Assembly: GCA_036383895.1 (NCBI GenBank)
Contig: DASVNK010000024.1
Coordinates: 22,549-86,548, forward strand
DNA length: 64,000 nt
Direction: 5' to 3'
DNA from: DASVNK01 sp036383895
Lineage (GTDB): Bacteria > Verrucomicrobiota > Verrucomicrobiia > Limisphaerales > SXQI01
Of the stretch, positions 8,860 to 16,603 are shown piece after piece. The translations under genes and the position numbers were made by a program. How positions within the stretch are numbered: position 1 is the first letter of the stretch; the number at the start of each line of letters is the position of its first letter. A model generated the notes under the pieces. The model was not told the origin of the DNA. It saw only the letters and a program-made list of their open reading frames with translations, and did not search any database.

Positions 8860-9060
8860 AGTCGGCTTGTTCATAGGTCCGCAATTCACTTTCCAGCCGG
8901 AAAAGAACGGCAACCGATTTCGCGGGCCGCTGCATTCTGAGCGCGAGCGGGCTCTGGGCATGGGCACACTATGGGTGTGCTTGTTTTGCGGGGATGAATG
9001 GAAATTCGCTTCCGAGCGAGGTTCTATTCAACCACGTGCCGTTCTTCTCAGGCGAGGTGA
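8860..9060 (+). ncRNA. Candidate structured RNA, copy 1
   Basis: Conserved with two other loci. It has TTCATA at 8870-8875, hairpin H1 (GCACAC at 8964-8969 with GTGTGC at 8975-8980) and a nested hairpin H2: outer stem GAATGGA (8996-9002) with TCTATTC (9023-9029), inner stem TTCGCT/AGCGAG. A short GCC...GGC hairpin follows. Copy 3 differs in sequence but keeps the pairing in H1 and H2, and G-U pairs exist only when the plus strand is the RNA. This copy has a longer insert between TTCATA and H1. Boundaries are approximate. It could be a standalone HEARO/omega-RNA-like element, but I cannot confirm the family. Confidence 0.55.
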
Positions 9061-9122
9061 AGTTTGGCAAACGGCGGCGGGAGAATCAAGCTTTTGATGC
9101 TATAAAGTAGTCGGAGGGGCGT

Positions 9123-10412
9123 TTATTGGCCAATCTTTGTGCGGCAGTTAATTAAGATTCCGGTGGTGCGTTTACCAGCGGAGACTGTGATGATCTGTGC
9201 ATCGTTGGATATATAATCACCGGCAGAAGTCTCGCAAACTGGATCGCTTCGGCTGGCAAACGGTGGTGCGACATCATGAACTATTTTGATCCGGTAATCT
9301 CCAGGGGCGATGGAGGTAAGATCAAAATGGATTCTCCTTCCCCGATCTGCCTGTTCGTAGGGCTTTTCGAAAAACTCCGAGAATGAATGTTCTAACATTT
9401 CTGGCTTCAACGGTTCGAGCTTTTGATCTTCCGGGAGGAGATACAGGTGGAGCGATCCTTTGAGTCCGACTGGTTTGGCGAAAACAACGGTACCTTCAAC
9501 TTCACCCAGGTGAATCGCCTTTGTAGCGGATTTACTGTCAGACTGAATTCCATTCCAATTTGCGAGCAGTTGATCGGCAGTCGCTCTGATTTCTGACATT
9601 CCAAAAAACGCGGGCTTTGCTGTGGAGGAGCCATCTGAAGAGATCGCACCCATCCCGGCGCGGAAAGTACGAGAGCGTAGCGCGGTTTGAAGGTGCGGCA
9701 AGTGCTCAGGGCGGCGTAGCCACGCTAGAAACTTGAGAGCGCGGATCGCGGGATTGGAGAACATGCCGGAGCTATTTGTTTTCGACAGGTCGTTGTTGAC
9801 CAGCACGAGTGCGCTAGAATTCAGAGCATCAATCCCGGGCTTTTCGAGGTGAGAGATACTCCCAGTCCTAAGGTCGAAAGCGGTCCAGCTCTCACGCCAA
9901 GGGAGCCAGATACAGAAATTTGTGGGATGTAAGGCAGGATGGAAGAATTGGAAGGAATTCTTAGTCCACCAGCGCGAGGAGGTCGAATGCGTGAATTTCT
10001 CTTCGTAAGGCACGAGCTGAGCGTCGCGCGGCGAGCGACGAGACAACGGTGCGAATTTTTCAAGGCTGTAGTTCGTGACCAGACCCGCTTTGCTATAAAT
10101 GGCGACGACGAAGTCGCCATAACCGAGCGAAGCCCAGGAATCTGTTGTTACGACATTCGAGCCGTTGTCCGAAACGTGGATTTCATGAGGTACGTTCGGA
10201 GTGCGAACGGACCAGAGCTTGTTTGTGGAGGTGCCGAGAATGGATGAGACAACGAGCTCGGCTGTGCCGTGCTCTGGATTGAAATGAACTTGCTTGGAAC
10301 CATCTTCAGACAAGTACGACCGCGGCGACGGTGGGCGCCAAGAGTCGGCGCGAGCCGACGAAATGAGAAGTGCGAGCAGCCAACTGAGGGTTGTAAATCT
10401 GACAACGTTCAC
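9123..10412 (-). CDS. Secreted protein of unknown function
   Basis: About 430 residues from a GTG at 10412. That start gives a normal signal peptide (NVVRFTTLSWLLALLISSARA, cleaved near ARADS); the open frame reaches further upstream to 10598, but that part is not protein-like. The mature protein starts with a Pro/Ser region and SEDGSKQVHFNPEHGTAELV, resembling a lipoprotein-associated or beta-propeller-like surface protein without a recognisable domain. Near the C-terminus FDLTSIAPGDYRIKIVHD resembles a carboxypeptidase-regulatory or Ig-like strand pattern. A second copy of this pattern was not found. It stands alone, with repeat-rich gaps on both sides. I do not recognise the family. Confidence 0.68.
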   Translation of the reverse strand: MNVVRFTTLSWLLALLISSARADSWRPPSPRSYLSEDGSKQVHFNPEHGTAELVVSSILGTSTNKLWSVRTPNVPHEIHVSDNGSNVVTTDSWASLGYGDFVVAIYSKAGLVTNYSLEKFAPLSRRSPRDAQLVPYEEKFTHSTSSRWWTKNSFQFFHPALHPTNFCIWLPWRESWTAFDLRTGSISHLEKPGIDALNSSALVLVNNDLSKTNSSGMFSNPAIRALKFLAWLRRPEHLPHLQTALRSRTFRAGMGAISSDGSSTAKPAFFGMSEIRATADQLLANWNGIQSDSKSATKAIHLGEVEGTVVFAKPVGLKGSLHLYLLPEDQKLEPLKPEMLEHSFSEFFEKPYEQADRGRRIHFDLTSIAPGDYRIKIVHDVAPPFASRSDPVCETSAGDYISNDAQIITVSAGKRTTGILINCRTKIGQ

Positions 10413-10814
10413 AACAGATTGCTTTTTCTGCGCAGTTAATAAAAAGCCGACGTTCGGCTCTTGCTGAAGGAGGAACATACGTGAATGCGCGCATGCCAGC
10501 AAAAGGTAACCCGATTTTTTGCAACGGACGGAGTTGGCGATGTCTATAGTGGTATGAAGAAGTCGCAGGTGGCGGTTGGTTAGAAGGAAGGGTTGCATCC
10601 TCGGCGGCTGAGCGGCTTGCGCAGATGGCGCGGGAGTTTGGTTCGACGATCGAGCTGGAGTGCAATGGGCAGGTGACGAATGCGCGGTTAGGGTCCCATT
10701 TCAGGGCTTCGAATTTGTTGGCAGACGCGGGTCCCAGGGCTTTGCCGCTGGGCTACCTTGGGTTGGACCTTTGGTCCTTGCGATGAATTACGGCCCCGAA
10801 AGGACTTCCCGATC
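10413..10814. repeat. Intergenic region with REP-like palindromes
   Basis: A 402-bp gap between two leftward genes. At about 10723-10800 it contains stacked palindromic pieces: CCCAGGGCTTTGCCGCTGGG, then a TTGGACCTTTGGTCC arm. Such short GC-rich hairpins between genes are typical REP-like elements of Verrucomicrobia and Planctomycetes. The part near 10600-10720 shows no recognisable feature. The GTG start at 10412 must have its promoter in this gap; no clear -35/-10 pair was found. Confidence 0.55.
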
Positions 10815-11759
10815 TCAGGTCGCGAGAGGAGCGGGTGATGCTGTGGGTTGGGTTGGGCGTTTGACGAAGATCCAGCGGCGGCGGATGGCGTAGGCGATGA
10901 GGGCGATGAAGGCTGCGATGCCAGAGGCGATGTAGAGCCTGGTTTTCCAGGTGGCGATTTGGATGGTGCGGCTGTAGCTGGCGAGGAGTGGCTCGATTCT
11001 GGAGGAGGGGTAACCGTATTCGGCAGCGAGTTTGAGGAGGCCGATGGCGGATTCGAGGGTGGAGGTGCCGGCCTCGATGGCGGCGTAGTCGAAGAGGAGG
11101 CTGGCGACGACCGGGTCTTTGCCTTTCACGAACTTGAGGCGTTCGGTGAGTTGATATCTGAGCGCCTTGGTTAGCTCGCGGAGATCCCGCTTCTGGCCGA
11201 GTAGTGGTATTTCTTTCGCGCCGGTCTGGAGTGTTTGATAATCGATGTTCAGGACGGAGTGGTGGTTGAAGTATTGGGGGTCGCTGTCTTGTTTGATCTT
11301 TGCATCGAGAATGGCGACGTGCAGCCATTCGGTGCCGAAATGAGAATCGGGATTGCGGCGGATGCCTTCCTCGATCCATTTCTTTGCTTCGGTGTTGCGG
11401 CCGGACAGTTCCAGGGCCGTGCCGAGGTTGGCGGCGACGTGGTAATCGCCGGGAAGTTCGGCTTCTATCTTTTCGAGGTAGGTAACCGCTTCGGCCGCGC
11501 GTCCCAAATACATGAGTCCAACGGCGTAATCATTCCGGTCGTAAACGCTTGTTGCGGTCCTGTGACCGTCTACAAGGGCGCGACCTTCTACGGCGAGATC
11601 GGTCTTTATTGAGTTCCGAAACTCCCACTCCAAATGCCGCGCGGGGCCGAAACCAGATACGCGCGTGGCTTTGCCTTCCTTGGTCGTGCCTTTTACCCAG
11701 ACACACGCATCGACCGGAAAGGCGAGGCAGAACGCGAGAAGCAGTGCAACGATCTTCAT
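10815..11759 (-). CDS. TPR-containing membrane-anchored protein
   Basis: About 314 residues from the ATG at 11759, which begins a signal peptide (MKIVALLLAFCLAFPVDA). Residues about 75-190 hold TPR-like helices (NDYAVGLMYLGRAAEAVTYL, NLGTALELSGRNTEAKKWIE). Near the C-terminus a single transmembrane helix (YIASGIAAFIALIAYAI) precedes a basic cytoplasmic tail RRRWIFVKRP. The TPR part is therefore periplasmic with a membrane anchor at the end. TPR domains usually hold protein partners. The gene follows a membrane protein gene at 11828-12898 on the same strand with a 68-bp gap. No specific function can be given. Confidence 0.78.
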   Translation of the reverse strand: MKIVALLLAFCLAFPVDACVWVKGTTKEGKATRVSGFGPARHLEWEFRNSIKTDLAVEGRALVDGHRTATSVYDRNDYAVGLMYLGRAAEAVTYLEKIEAELPGDYHVAANLGTALELSGRNTEAKKWIEEGIRRNPDSHFGTEWLHVAILDAKIKQDSDPQYFNHHSVLNIDYQTLQTGAKEIPLLGQKRDLRELTKALRYQLTERLKFVKGKDPVVASLLFDYAAIEAGTSTLESAIGLLKLAAEYGYPSSRIEPLLASYSRTIQIATWKTRLYIASGIAAFIALIAYAIRRRWIFVKRPTQPTASPAPLAT

Positions 11760-11827
11760 GCTGATTAGACAAAATGCAGGAAGAGATAGCACATGGTTTT
11801 TAGCAGCGAAGCAGAGTTAGTTGCGAC

Positions 11828-12898
11828 TCAGTTTGCCTGGCGCGCCATGGTTTTGGAGCGGAGTTCGATGAGTTTGGCCTGGGTTTGTTGTTGTTCTTCG
11901 GCGGTTTCGGAGATGGTGGTGACGAGTTCGAGCCATTGCTCGCTGGTGGGTTCGTTTTCGAAGGTGACGGTTTCGGATTGTTCGTCCCATTTCCACTTCC
12001 CGTGGTGCGCTTTGTAGAGGTTGAGGATTTCGAGGAGGGCTGCGCCGAAAATGTTGTCCTGCTCGCGAATCGTCTTCACCAAGGGGAGCTGCGGTTTAAA
12101 GCCTTTATTGAAACCCGCGAGAGCAGAACTGATCTGGTCGGGAGGAACGCCTTTTTCTTTGAAGGTTTTCGTGAGAAAAGCTGTGCTGTTCGTGAAGAGA
12201 ATGGTGAATTGTCGATTTTCGTGAACGAAGTTCGTAACGGCGGCGGCGAGCGTCTCGATTTCGGGGACGGTTTTGGACGTAGTGGGTTGGAGAATCCAGG
12301 CGGAATCCATGCGCTCGACGGCCTCGGCGTGCCTGGCTTGGGCTTTGTTGAGATGCTCCATGTATTCGGCGAGGCCGCTCATCATTTTGCGTTGGAGATC
12401 GGTGCCTTGCGAGGCGCCGTCTTTCATAGTCGTGATGAGTTTGTCGAGAGCTTCGGTGTTGTGAGAGATGACGCCGGTTTCGTTGAACTCCTCCTGCTGC
12501 GCTTCGTGGACGCGGCGGACTTCGTCACGGAAATTTTCAAGCGAAGGGGAACCCGGTCGGGCGCCACGGGTGTGGAGTCCGGCCAGATGGTCGGAGCCGG
12601 CCACGAGGAAGACGATGAGGAAGACGGCGGACTTGACCCAATCACTGCGGCGGGCGAGACGCCACGCAATCCAGGAGAAGAGAAGGGACATTAAGGTTAT
12701 GCCGACGAATTGGCCGATGCCTTGGCCGAGACCACGGGCGTCGAGGTTGCGTGTGACGCCGAGATAGATGGTGATTCCGAGCAGGATGAGCCAGACAAAG
12801 AAGACGGGTTTGGAGAGTGTGAACTTTTTCTCCGAAGCAGGCGGAGGCGTAGCAGCGGGATTTTGCGGAGGAATCGGAGGAGGAGTGGCGTCATTCAT
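11828..12898 (-). CDS. Membrane protein of unknown function with proline-rich N-terminus
   Basis: A 356-residue protein. The first 25 residues are rich in Pro and Ala (TPPPIPPQNPAATPPPASE), then come three hydrophobic segments: KPVFFVWLILLGITIYLGV, FVGITLMSLLFSWIAWRLA and VFLIVFLVAGSDHLAGL. The remaining 240 residues are soluble and helix-rich, with many Glu, Gln and Lys residues, consistent with a coiled-coil-like domain facing one side of the membrane. This arrangement is common for Verrucomicrobia proteins annotated only as hypothetical. Upstream lies a 226-bp gap before the Kai operon on the opposite strand. No catalytic motif was seen. Confidence 0.75.
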   Translation of the reverse strand: MNDATPPPIPPQNPAATPPPASEKKFTLSKPVFFVWLILLGITIYLGVTRNLDARGLGQGIGQFVGITLMSLLFSWIAWRLARRSDWVKSAVFLIVFLVAGSDHLAGLHTRGARPGSPSLENFRDEVRRVHEAQQEEFNETGVISHNTEALDKLITTMKDGASQGTDLQRKMMSGLAEYMEHLNKAQARHAEAVERMDSAWILQPTTSKTVPEIETLAAAVTNFVHENRQFTILFTNSTAFLTKTFKEKGVPPDQISSALAGFNKGFKPQLPLVKTIREQDNIFGAALLEILNLYKAHHGKWKWDEQSETVTFENEPTSEQWLELVTTISETAEEQQQTQAKLIELRSKTMARQAN

Positions 12899-13124
12899 GG
12901 CGCAGAATTGGGAACTCTATTTGGGACAATTAGGATAACGGAGAGTAAAGAATGCTCTTGGGGTCGTCGAGAGTAATGTGGTTGGAGGGACTCCGGAAAC
13001 ACGGGAGCACCTTAGACCGAATCCGCCAAATCCTGTTTATTGACCAGAGAGGTCGGGGCACTGGGGTCAGGAGGGGCTCTGATTCCGGATTGCGTTGAGG
13101 TACGCTTTTTTATTCCGCGTTGGG

Positions 13125-13535
13125 ATGGACTCTAGAAACGCCAGCGCGGAGAACGTGTCGAAACTTGAAAAAGGGTCGCGGCTGTTTGTGCTGGTCGATG
13201 ACAATGAGGATGACGCGTTCCTGCTGAGCCGACAGGTGTTGAGCGGCGGGATGGAAGGGAAGGTGCGCGTTTTTAATGAGGCAGGTGAAGCGAAAACATT
13301 TCTGGCGGCGAATCCCGCGTTTATTCTGATCGTGGCGTTGAGCATGCGGCGGGATGCAGGATTTGAGTTGCTGAATTGGGTGCGGGCGCAGCCGCAGATG
13401 CAGAAGACGTTGATCGTGGCGGTGGGATTGTCGGAAAGGGCGCCGGATGTGCAGCGGGCGTTCGACCTGGGGGCAAATGCTTATTACGCAAAAGGAATCG
13501 ATTTACAAAGTTTCCGAAGACGTTGCAGGATTTGA
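13125..13535 (+). CDS. Receiver-like protein of the Kai operon, lacking the phospho-acceptor Asp, frameshifted at its end
   Basis: About 136 residues from the ATG at 13125. It has the acidic pair of a response-regulator receiver (FVLVDDNEDDAFLL) and a late LGANAYYAKG, matching the conserved Lys region. At the end of the third strand, where the phosphorylated Asp is expected, the sequence reads PAFILIVALSMRRDAG, so no acceptor is present. The frame ends at a TGA after FRRRCRI. Removing one C at 13514-13515 gives a natural receiver end, FEDVAGFDIYLMR, whose TGA (13552-13554) overlaps the kaiC ATG as ATGA. A real frameshift or a sequencing error is therefore likely. A pseudo-receiver could pass a signal to KaiC without phosphorylation; this is inference. 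Confidence 0.8.
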   Translation: MDSRNASAENVSKLEKGSRLFVLVDDNEDDAFLLSRQVLSGGMEGKVRVFNEAGEAKTFLAANPAFILIVALSMRRDAGFELLNWVRAQPQMQKTLIVAVGLSERAPDVQRAFDLGANAYYAKGIDLQSFRRRCRI

Positions 13536-13550
13536 TATTTATTTAATGCG

Positions 13551-15290
13551 ATGAAAAAGGGTCAGGAGAACAGGACCGATCTGCCGAAGGCGGCCACGGG
13601 AATCAAGGGCTTTGACCAGATTAGCGAGGGGGGCGTGCCGCGCGGGAGAACGTCGCTGGTGTTTGGCGGGGCGGGTTGCGGCAAGACAATGTTCGCGATG
13701 AATTTTGTCGCGAACGGCGCGACGACGTTCAACGAACCGGGTGTGTTTTTTACGTTTGAAGAGAACCGGGAGAAGTTGATCGCGAATATGCGGTCGGTGG
13801 GGTTCGACCTGGCAGAGTTGGAAGCGAAGAAGAAAGTGGTGATTTGCCATGCGCTGATCGGTTCCGAAGAAACGACCCAGGCTGGTGCGTTCACTTTGGA
13901 CGGACTGTTCATTCGGATGCGCAGCGCGATCCAGAAAGTGAAGGCGCGGCGGGTGGCGCTGGATACGATCGAAACGTTATTTTCGCAGTTGAAGGACGAG
14001 AACACTTTGCGGCGCGAGATCAAGCGACTGTTCGAGTGGCTCGAGGAGCAAGGGGTGACGGCGGTTGTAACGGGAGAAAGAGGCGAAGGAATGTCGACGC
14101 GGCATAACCTCGAAGAATATGTCGCGGATTGCGTGGTCTTCCTGGATCACCGGGTGCAAAACCAGATTTCGACGCGGCGGCTGCGGATCGTGAAGTATCG
14201 GGGGACGGAACATCAGACCGATGAATTCCCGTTCGTGATTGATCGGAATGGATTTTGGGTGATGCCGGTGACTTCGTTGGATTTGAGTCATCCGGCATCG
14301 AAGGAGATTGTATCGACCGGGGTGAAGGACCTGGACGAGATGTTTGCGGCCGGTGGGATTTATCGCGGCAGCAGTATCCTGGTGAGCGGCACGGCGGGCA
14401 CAGGGAAGACGACGATTGCGGCTTCGTTTGTGGGCGGCGCCTGCGCGCGCGGGGAACGGGCGTTGTTTTTTGCGTTTGAAGAATCGAAGGACCAGCTTTT
14501 CCGAAATATGGCAGGCATCGGCATGCGGCTGGATCGCTGCGAACAGAAAGGATTGCTGCGCTACTGCGCGGTGAGGCCCACGGTGAACGGTTTGGAAGCG
14601 CATCTCGTCAAGATGCAGCGGATGATCGATGAGTTTGATCCGAAATTCCTGGTACTGGATCCGATGACGAATTTTCTTTCGGTAGGAACGACGGATGATG
14701 TGAAGGCGATGTTGCTGCGACTGATCGATCATTTGAAGCAGCGGCAAGTCACGAGCCTGTTCACGAGCCTGACCGAGGGCGGCTCACCGGTGGAGAAGAC
14801 GGATATTGGAGTTTCATCGCTGATTGATACGTGGTTGCTGCTGCGGGATATTGAGTTTCGCGGGGAGCGGAATCGCGGGATTTATGTTTTGAAATCGCGC
14901 GGCACGGCGCATTCGAACCAAATTCGAGAGTTCGTGATCACCAAGCAGGGAATCCAGTTGCAGGATGTGTATGTGGGGCCGGAAGGTGTGTTGATTGGTT
15001 CGGCGCGGGCGAGAAGGATTCGCGAAGAGCAGGAACGCCAGCAGCGCGAACCGGAAGTGCGGCGGCGGCGCGAGCGATTGCTCGCGCAGAAGCTGCGGGC
15101 AATGGAGAACCAGATCAGTTTGTTGCGCGCAGGTTTTGAGGTGGACGAAGACACATTGCGGGAACGGGCTTCGAACGAGGATAACGACAATTTAGAACTG
15201 CTGAACCGCGCGGAGGTGGATTATCGGCAGTCGATCGTGCGCGGGAGTAATAATCGGTCGACGCGCACGAAGAAGAGGGGAGCAAAATGA
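13551..15290 (+). CDS. kaiC: KaiC family ATPase (tandem RecA-like domains)
   Basis: A 579-residue protein of two KaiC domains. Domain I has Walker A GGAGCGKT at residues 39-46 and the catalytic acidic pair FEEN; domain II has Walker A GTAGTGKT near residues 280-287 and FEES. In cyanobacterial KaiC, domain II autophosphorylates on Ser431 and Thr432; here the corresponding stretch reads TDIGVSSLIDT, so T417, S422 and S423 occupy the sites of T426, S431 and T432. The C-terminus is a long charged helix (about residues 490-579), rich in Arg, Glu and Gln. The gene overlaps kaiB by 4 bp and follows a receiver-like gene. Such KaiBC proteins outside cyanobacteria act in stress responses or timers; a circadian role cannot be concluded. 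Confidence 0.95.
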   Translation: MKKGQENRTDLPKAATGIKGFDQISEGGVPRGRTSLVFGGAGCGKTMFAMNFVANGATTFNEPGVFFTFEENREKLIANMRSVGFDLAELEAKKKVVICHALIGSEETTQAGAFTLDGLFIRMRSAIQKVKARRVALDTIETLFSQLKDENTLRREIKRLFEWLEEQGVTAVVTGERGEGMSTRHNLEEYVADCVVFLDHRVQNQISTRRLRIVKYRGTEHQTDEFPFVIDRNGFWVMPVTSLDLSHPASKEIVSTGVKDLDEMFAAGGIYRGSSILVSGTAGTGKTTIAASFVGGACARGERALFFAFEESKDQLFRNMAGIGMRLDRCEQKGLLRYCAVRPTVNGLEAHLVKMQRMIDEFDPKFLVLDPMTNFLSVGTTDDVKAMLLRLIDHLKQRQVTSLFTSLTEGGSPVEKTDIGVSSLIDTWLLLRDIEFRGERNRGIYVLKSRGTAHSNQIREFVITKQGIQLQDVYVGPEGVLIGSARARRIREEQERQQREPEVRRRRERLLAQKLRAMENQISLLRAGFEVDEDTLRERASNEDNDNLELLNRAEVDYRQSIVRGSNNRSTRTKKRGAK

Positions 15291-15607
15291 CGAGCCGCGT
15301 TAAGAAAGACTGGCAACTGCGGCTTTATATCGCCGATGAGAGCGGGCTGTCGCGAGTTGCCCTGCAGAGTTTGAAGGAGGCGTGCGAAAAGTACGTGCAG
15401 GGACATTATCAGATCGAGGTTGTGGATATCGAGAAGCAGCCCGATCGCGCGAACGATGATGATATCATCGCGATCCCGACGCTGGTGCGGCTGGAGCCGG
15501 GTCCGAAACGTCGGGTCGTTGGAGCGACAGATGTAGAGAGCTTCGCTGTGGCGTTGGGATTTCCGCCGCTCGGGGCGATCGGGACGCGCGAACGGGAATC
15601 GGCTTAG
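15287..15607 (+). CDS. kaiB: KaiB domain protein
   Basis: A 106-residue protein, the usual KaiB size. The thioredoxin-like core is visible: WQLRLYIADESGLSRVALQS at the N-terminus, IEVVDIEKQPDRAND, then AIPTLVRLEPGPKRRVVGA, which corresponds to the family motif with the cis-Pro and the basic RRVVG loop. KaiB binds the first ring of KaiC in its fold-switched form and affects its ATPase and phosphorylation state. The start overlaps the kaiC stop (ATGA), so the products are likely made in fixed ratio. No kaiA gene is present nearby, as in most non-cyanobacterial loci. The C-terminal tail TRERESA is unrelated to the acidic tail of cyanobacterial KaiB. Confidence 0.93.
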   Translation: MTSRVKKDWQLRLYIADESGLSRVALQSLKEACEKYVQGHYQIEVVDIEKQPDRANDDDIIAIPTLVRLEPGPKRRVVGATDVESFAVALGFPPLGAIGTRERESA

Positions 15608-15608
15608 A

Positions 15609-16412
15609 TTAGAACTGAAGTGAGCCGACGGAATCGTGGTCGAGCAGCAGTGTGCAGTGCTTTTGTTTGCGGAGGATTGAGGCTGGGCAGCTTGTGCTGA
15701 TCGGGCCGGTGAGGGCGGTTTTGATCGCGTCGGCTTTACGTTTTTCGGGTGAGATGCAGATCATTTTCCGCGCGGAGCAAAGCGCGGGGATGGTGAGGGT
15801 GAAGGCGTAGGGATTTACTGCTTCGAGGGAAGGGAAGTGGCCTTCTTTGACCTGCTGCATTTTGCAGGCATCGTCGAGCTTCACGAGTTTGATGAAGTTT
15901 TTGTCGTCGAAGCGGGCAACGGGCGGATCGTTGAAAGCAAGGTGGCCGTTTTCGCCGACACCGAGGCAGCAGAGATCGATGGCCTGGGCGCGAAGAAGTG
16001 ATTCGTAGCGGGCACATTCTTCGAGCGGGAGGTCGGATTCGCCGTTGATGTAGTGGAAGGCTTTTGGGCGGACGAGTGATTCGACGCGTTCGCGCATGTA
16101 GCGGCGGAAGCTGGCTTTGTGGTCGCCGCTGATGCCGAGGTATTCGTCCATGTGGAAGAGGGTGATCCTGGACCAATCAACTCCTTCGAGAGCGACGAGG
16201 CGCTTCAGGAATTGAATTTGGGAATTACCCGTGGCGAGGATAGCGGCGGCAGAACCTTTTTCGCGGAGGGTTGCGCGGAGGAATTTATTTACTTCGACGG
16301 CGGCGTCGGTGGCGAGATCATCGAGGGTGTTGAAGACCTGGATGTTGAGGTCATCGACTTTGAAACTGCGGGCGGCGCGTTGCCAGGCTGCGGATGATTC
16401 TAAAACTTGCAT
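15609..16412 (-). CDS. nagB: Glucosamine-6-phosphate deaminase
   Basis: A 267-residue protein matching NagB. The catalytic Asp lies in HMDEYLG and the catalytic His in LGVGENGHLAFNDPP; other family marks are AILATGNSQIQFL and SARKMICISPEKRKADAI. The enzyme converts glucosamine-6-phosphate to fructose-6-phosphate and ammonia, in amino-sugar breakdown. The first 25 residues (up to DDLNIQVF) are longer than in short homologues. The upstream AAGGAG lies directly against the ATG at 16412. The gene ends two bases from the kaiB stop (convergent). On the same strand, 190 bp upstream, end a DUF1080 protein and a MFS transporter, which may serve uptake and cleavage of sugars, including amino sugars. 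Confidence 0.95.
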   Translation of the reverse strand: MQVLESSAAWQRAARSFKVDDLNIQVFNTLDDLATDAAVEVNKFLRATLREKGSAAAILATGNSQIQFLKRLVALEGVDWSRITLFHMDEYLGISGDHKASFRRYMRERVESLVRPKAFHYINGESDLPLEECARYESLLRAQAIDLCCLGVGENGHLAFNDPPVARFDDKNFIKLVKLDDACKMQQVKEGHFPSLEAVNPYAFTLTIPALCSARKMICISPEKRKADAIKTALTGPISTSCPASILRKQKHCTLLLDHDSVGSLQF

Positions 16413-16555
16413 CTCCTTAAAGGCGGAGAAGGTAGAGGATGCAGGGCCGGTTAGGCAAGCGGACGCTAAGCTTTGTGAGCTATGGCGGTGCGGTTAGTTG
16501 TGGGTGTGGTTACGCTCAGACTTCCTGGGTTGGAGGATGGTTGCCTTACGCCCCC

Positions 16556-16576
16556 GGCGCGCTGGGACAGCGCGCC
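16556..16576. repeat. REP-like hairpin
   Basis: GGCGCGCT and AGCGCGCC form an 8-bp perfect stem around GGGAC, in the 190-bp gap between the DUF1080 stop and nagB. The surrounding TAGGGCGCG-type sequence is a familiar dispersed hairpin in Verrucomicrobia. It may also slow or end transcription from the DUF1080 gene, but no T-run follows. Confidence 0.6.
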
Positions 16577-16603
16577 CTACCGTGGCCACAAATGACTCGC
16601 AAG

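Larger units (their letters stand above)
8143..9122. repeat. Repeat island I (gene-free)
   Basis: About 980 bp without a convincing gene. It holds three elements that recur elsewhere in the window: a type-1 repeat at 8228-8330 (relatives at 38664 and 38868), a type-2 repeat at 8411-8523 (relative at 21364), and the candidate structured RNA near 8860-9060 (relatives at 21500-21745 and 39140-39380). A degenerate type-1-like stretch, with frames of GTACAAGAAGCGGTACA, lies around 8780-8835. Short reading frames here have no protein-like composition and are not conserved between the copies. Confidence 0.8.

Noticed and set aside
7480..8967. A 495-codon minus-strand frame across the Cys-rich gene and repeat island I
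   Set aside because: It spans repeats and lies opposite a better frame with a start signal; its composition (Arg, Pro, His-rich) is atypical of proteins here.
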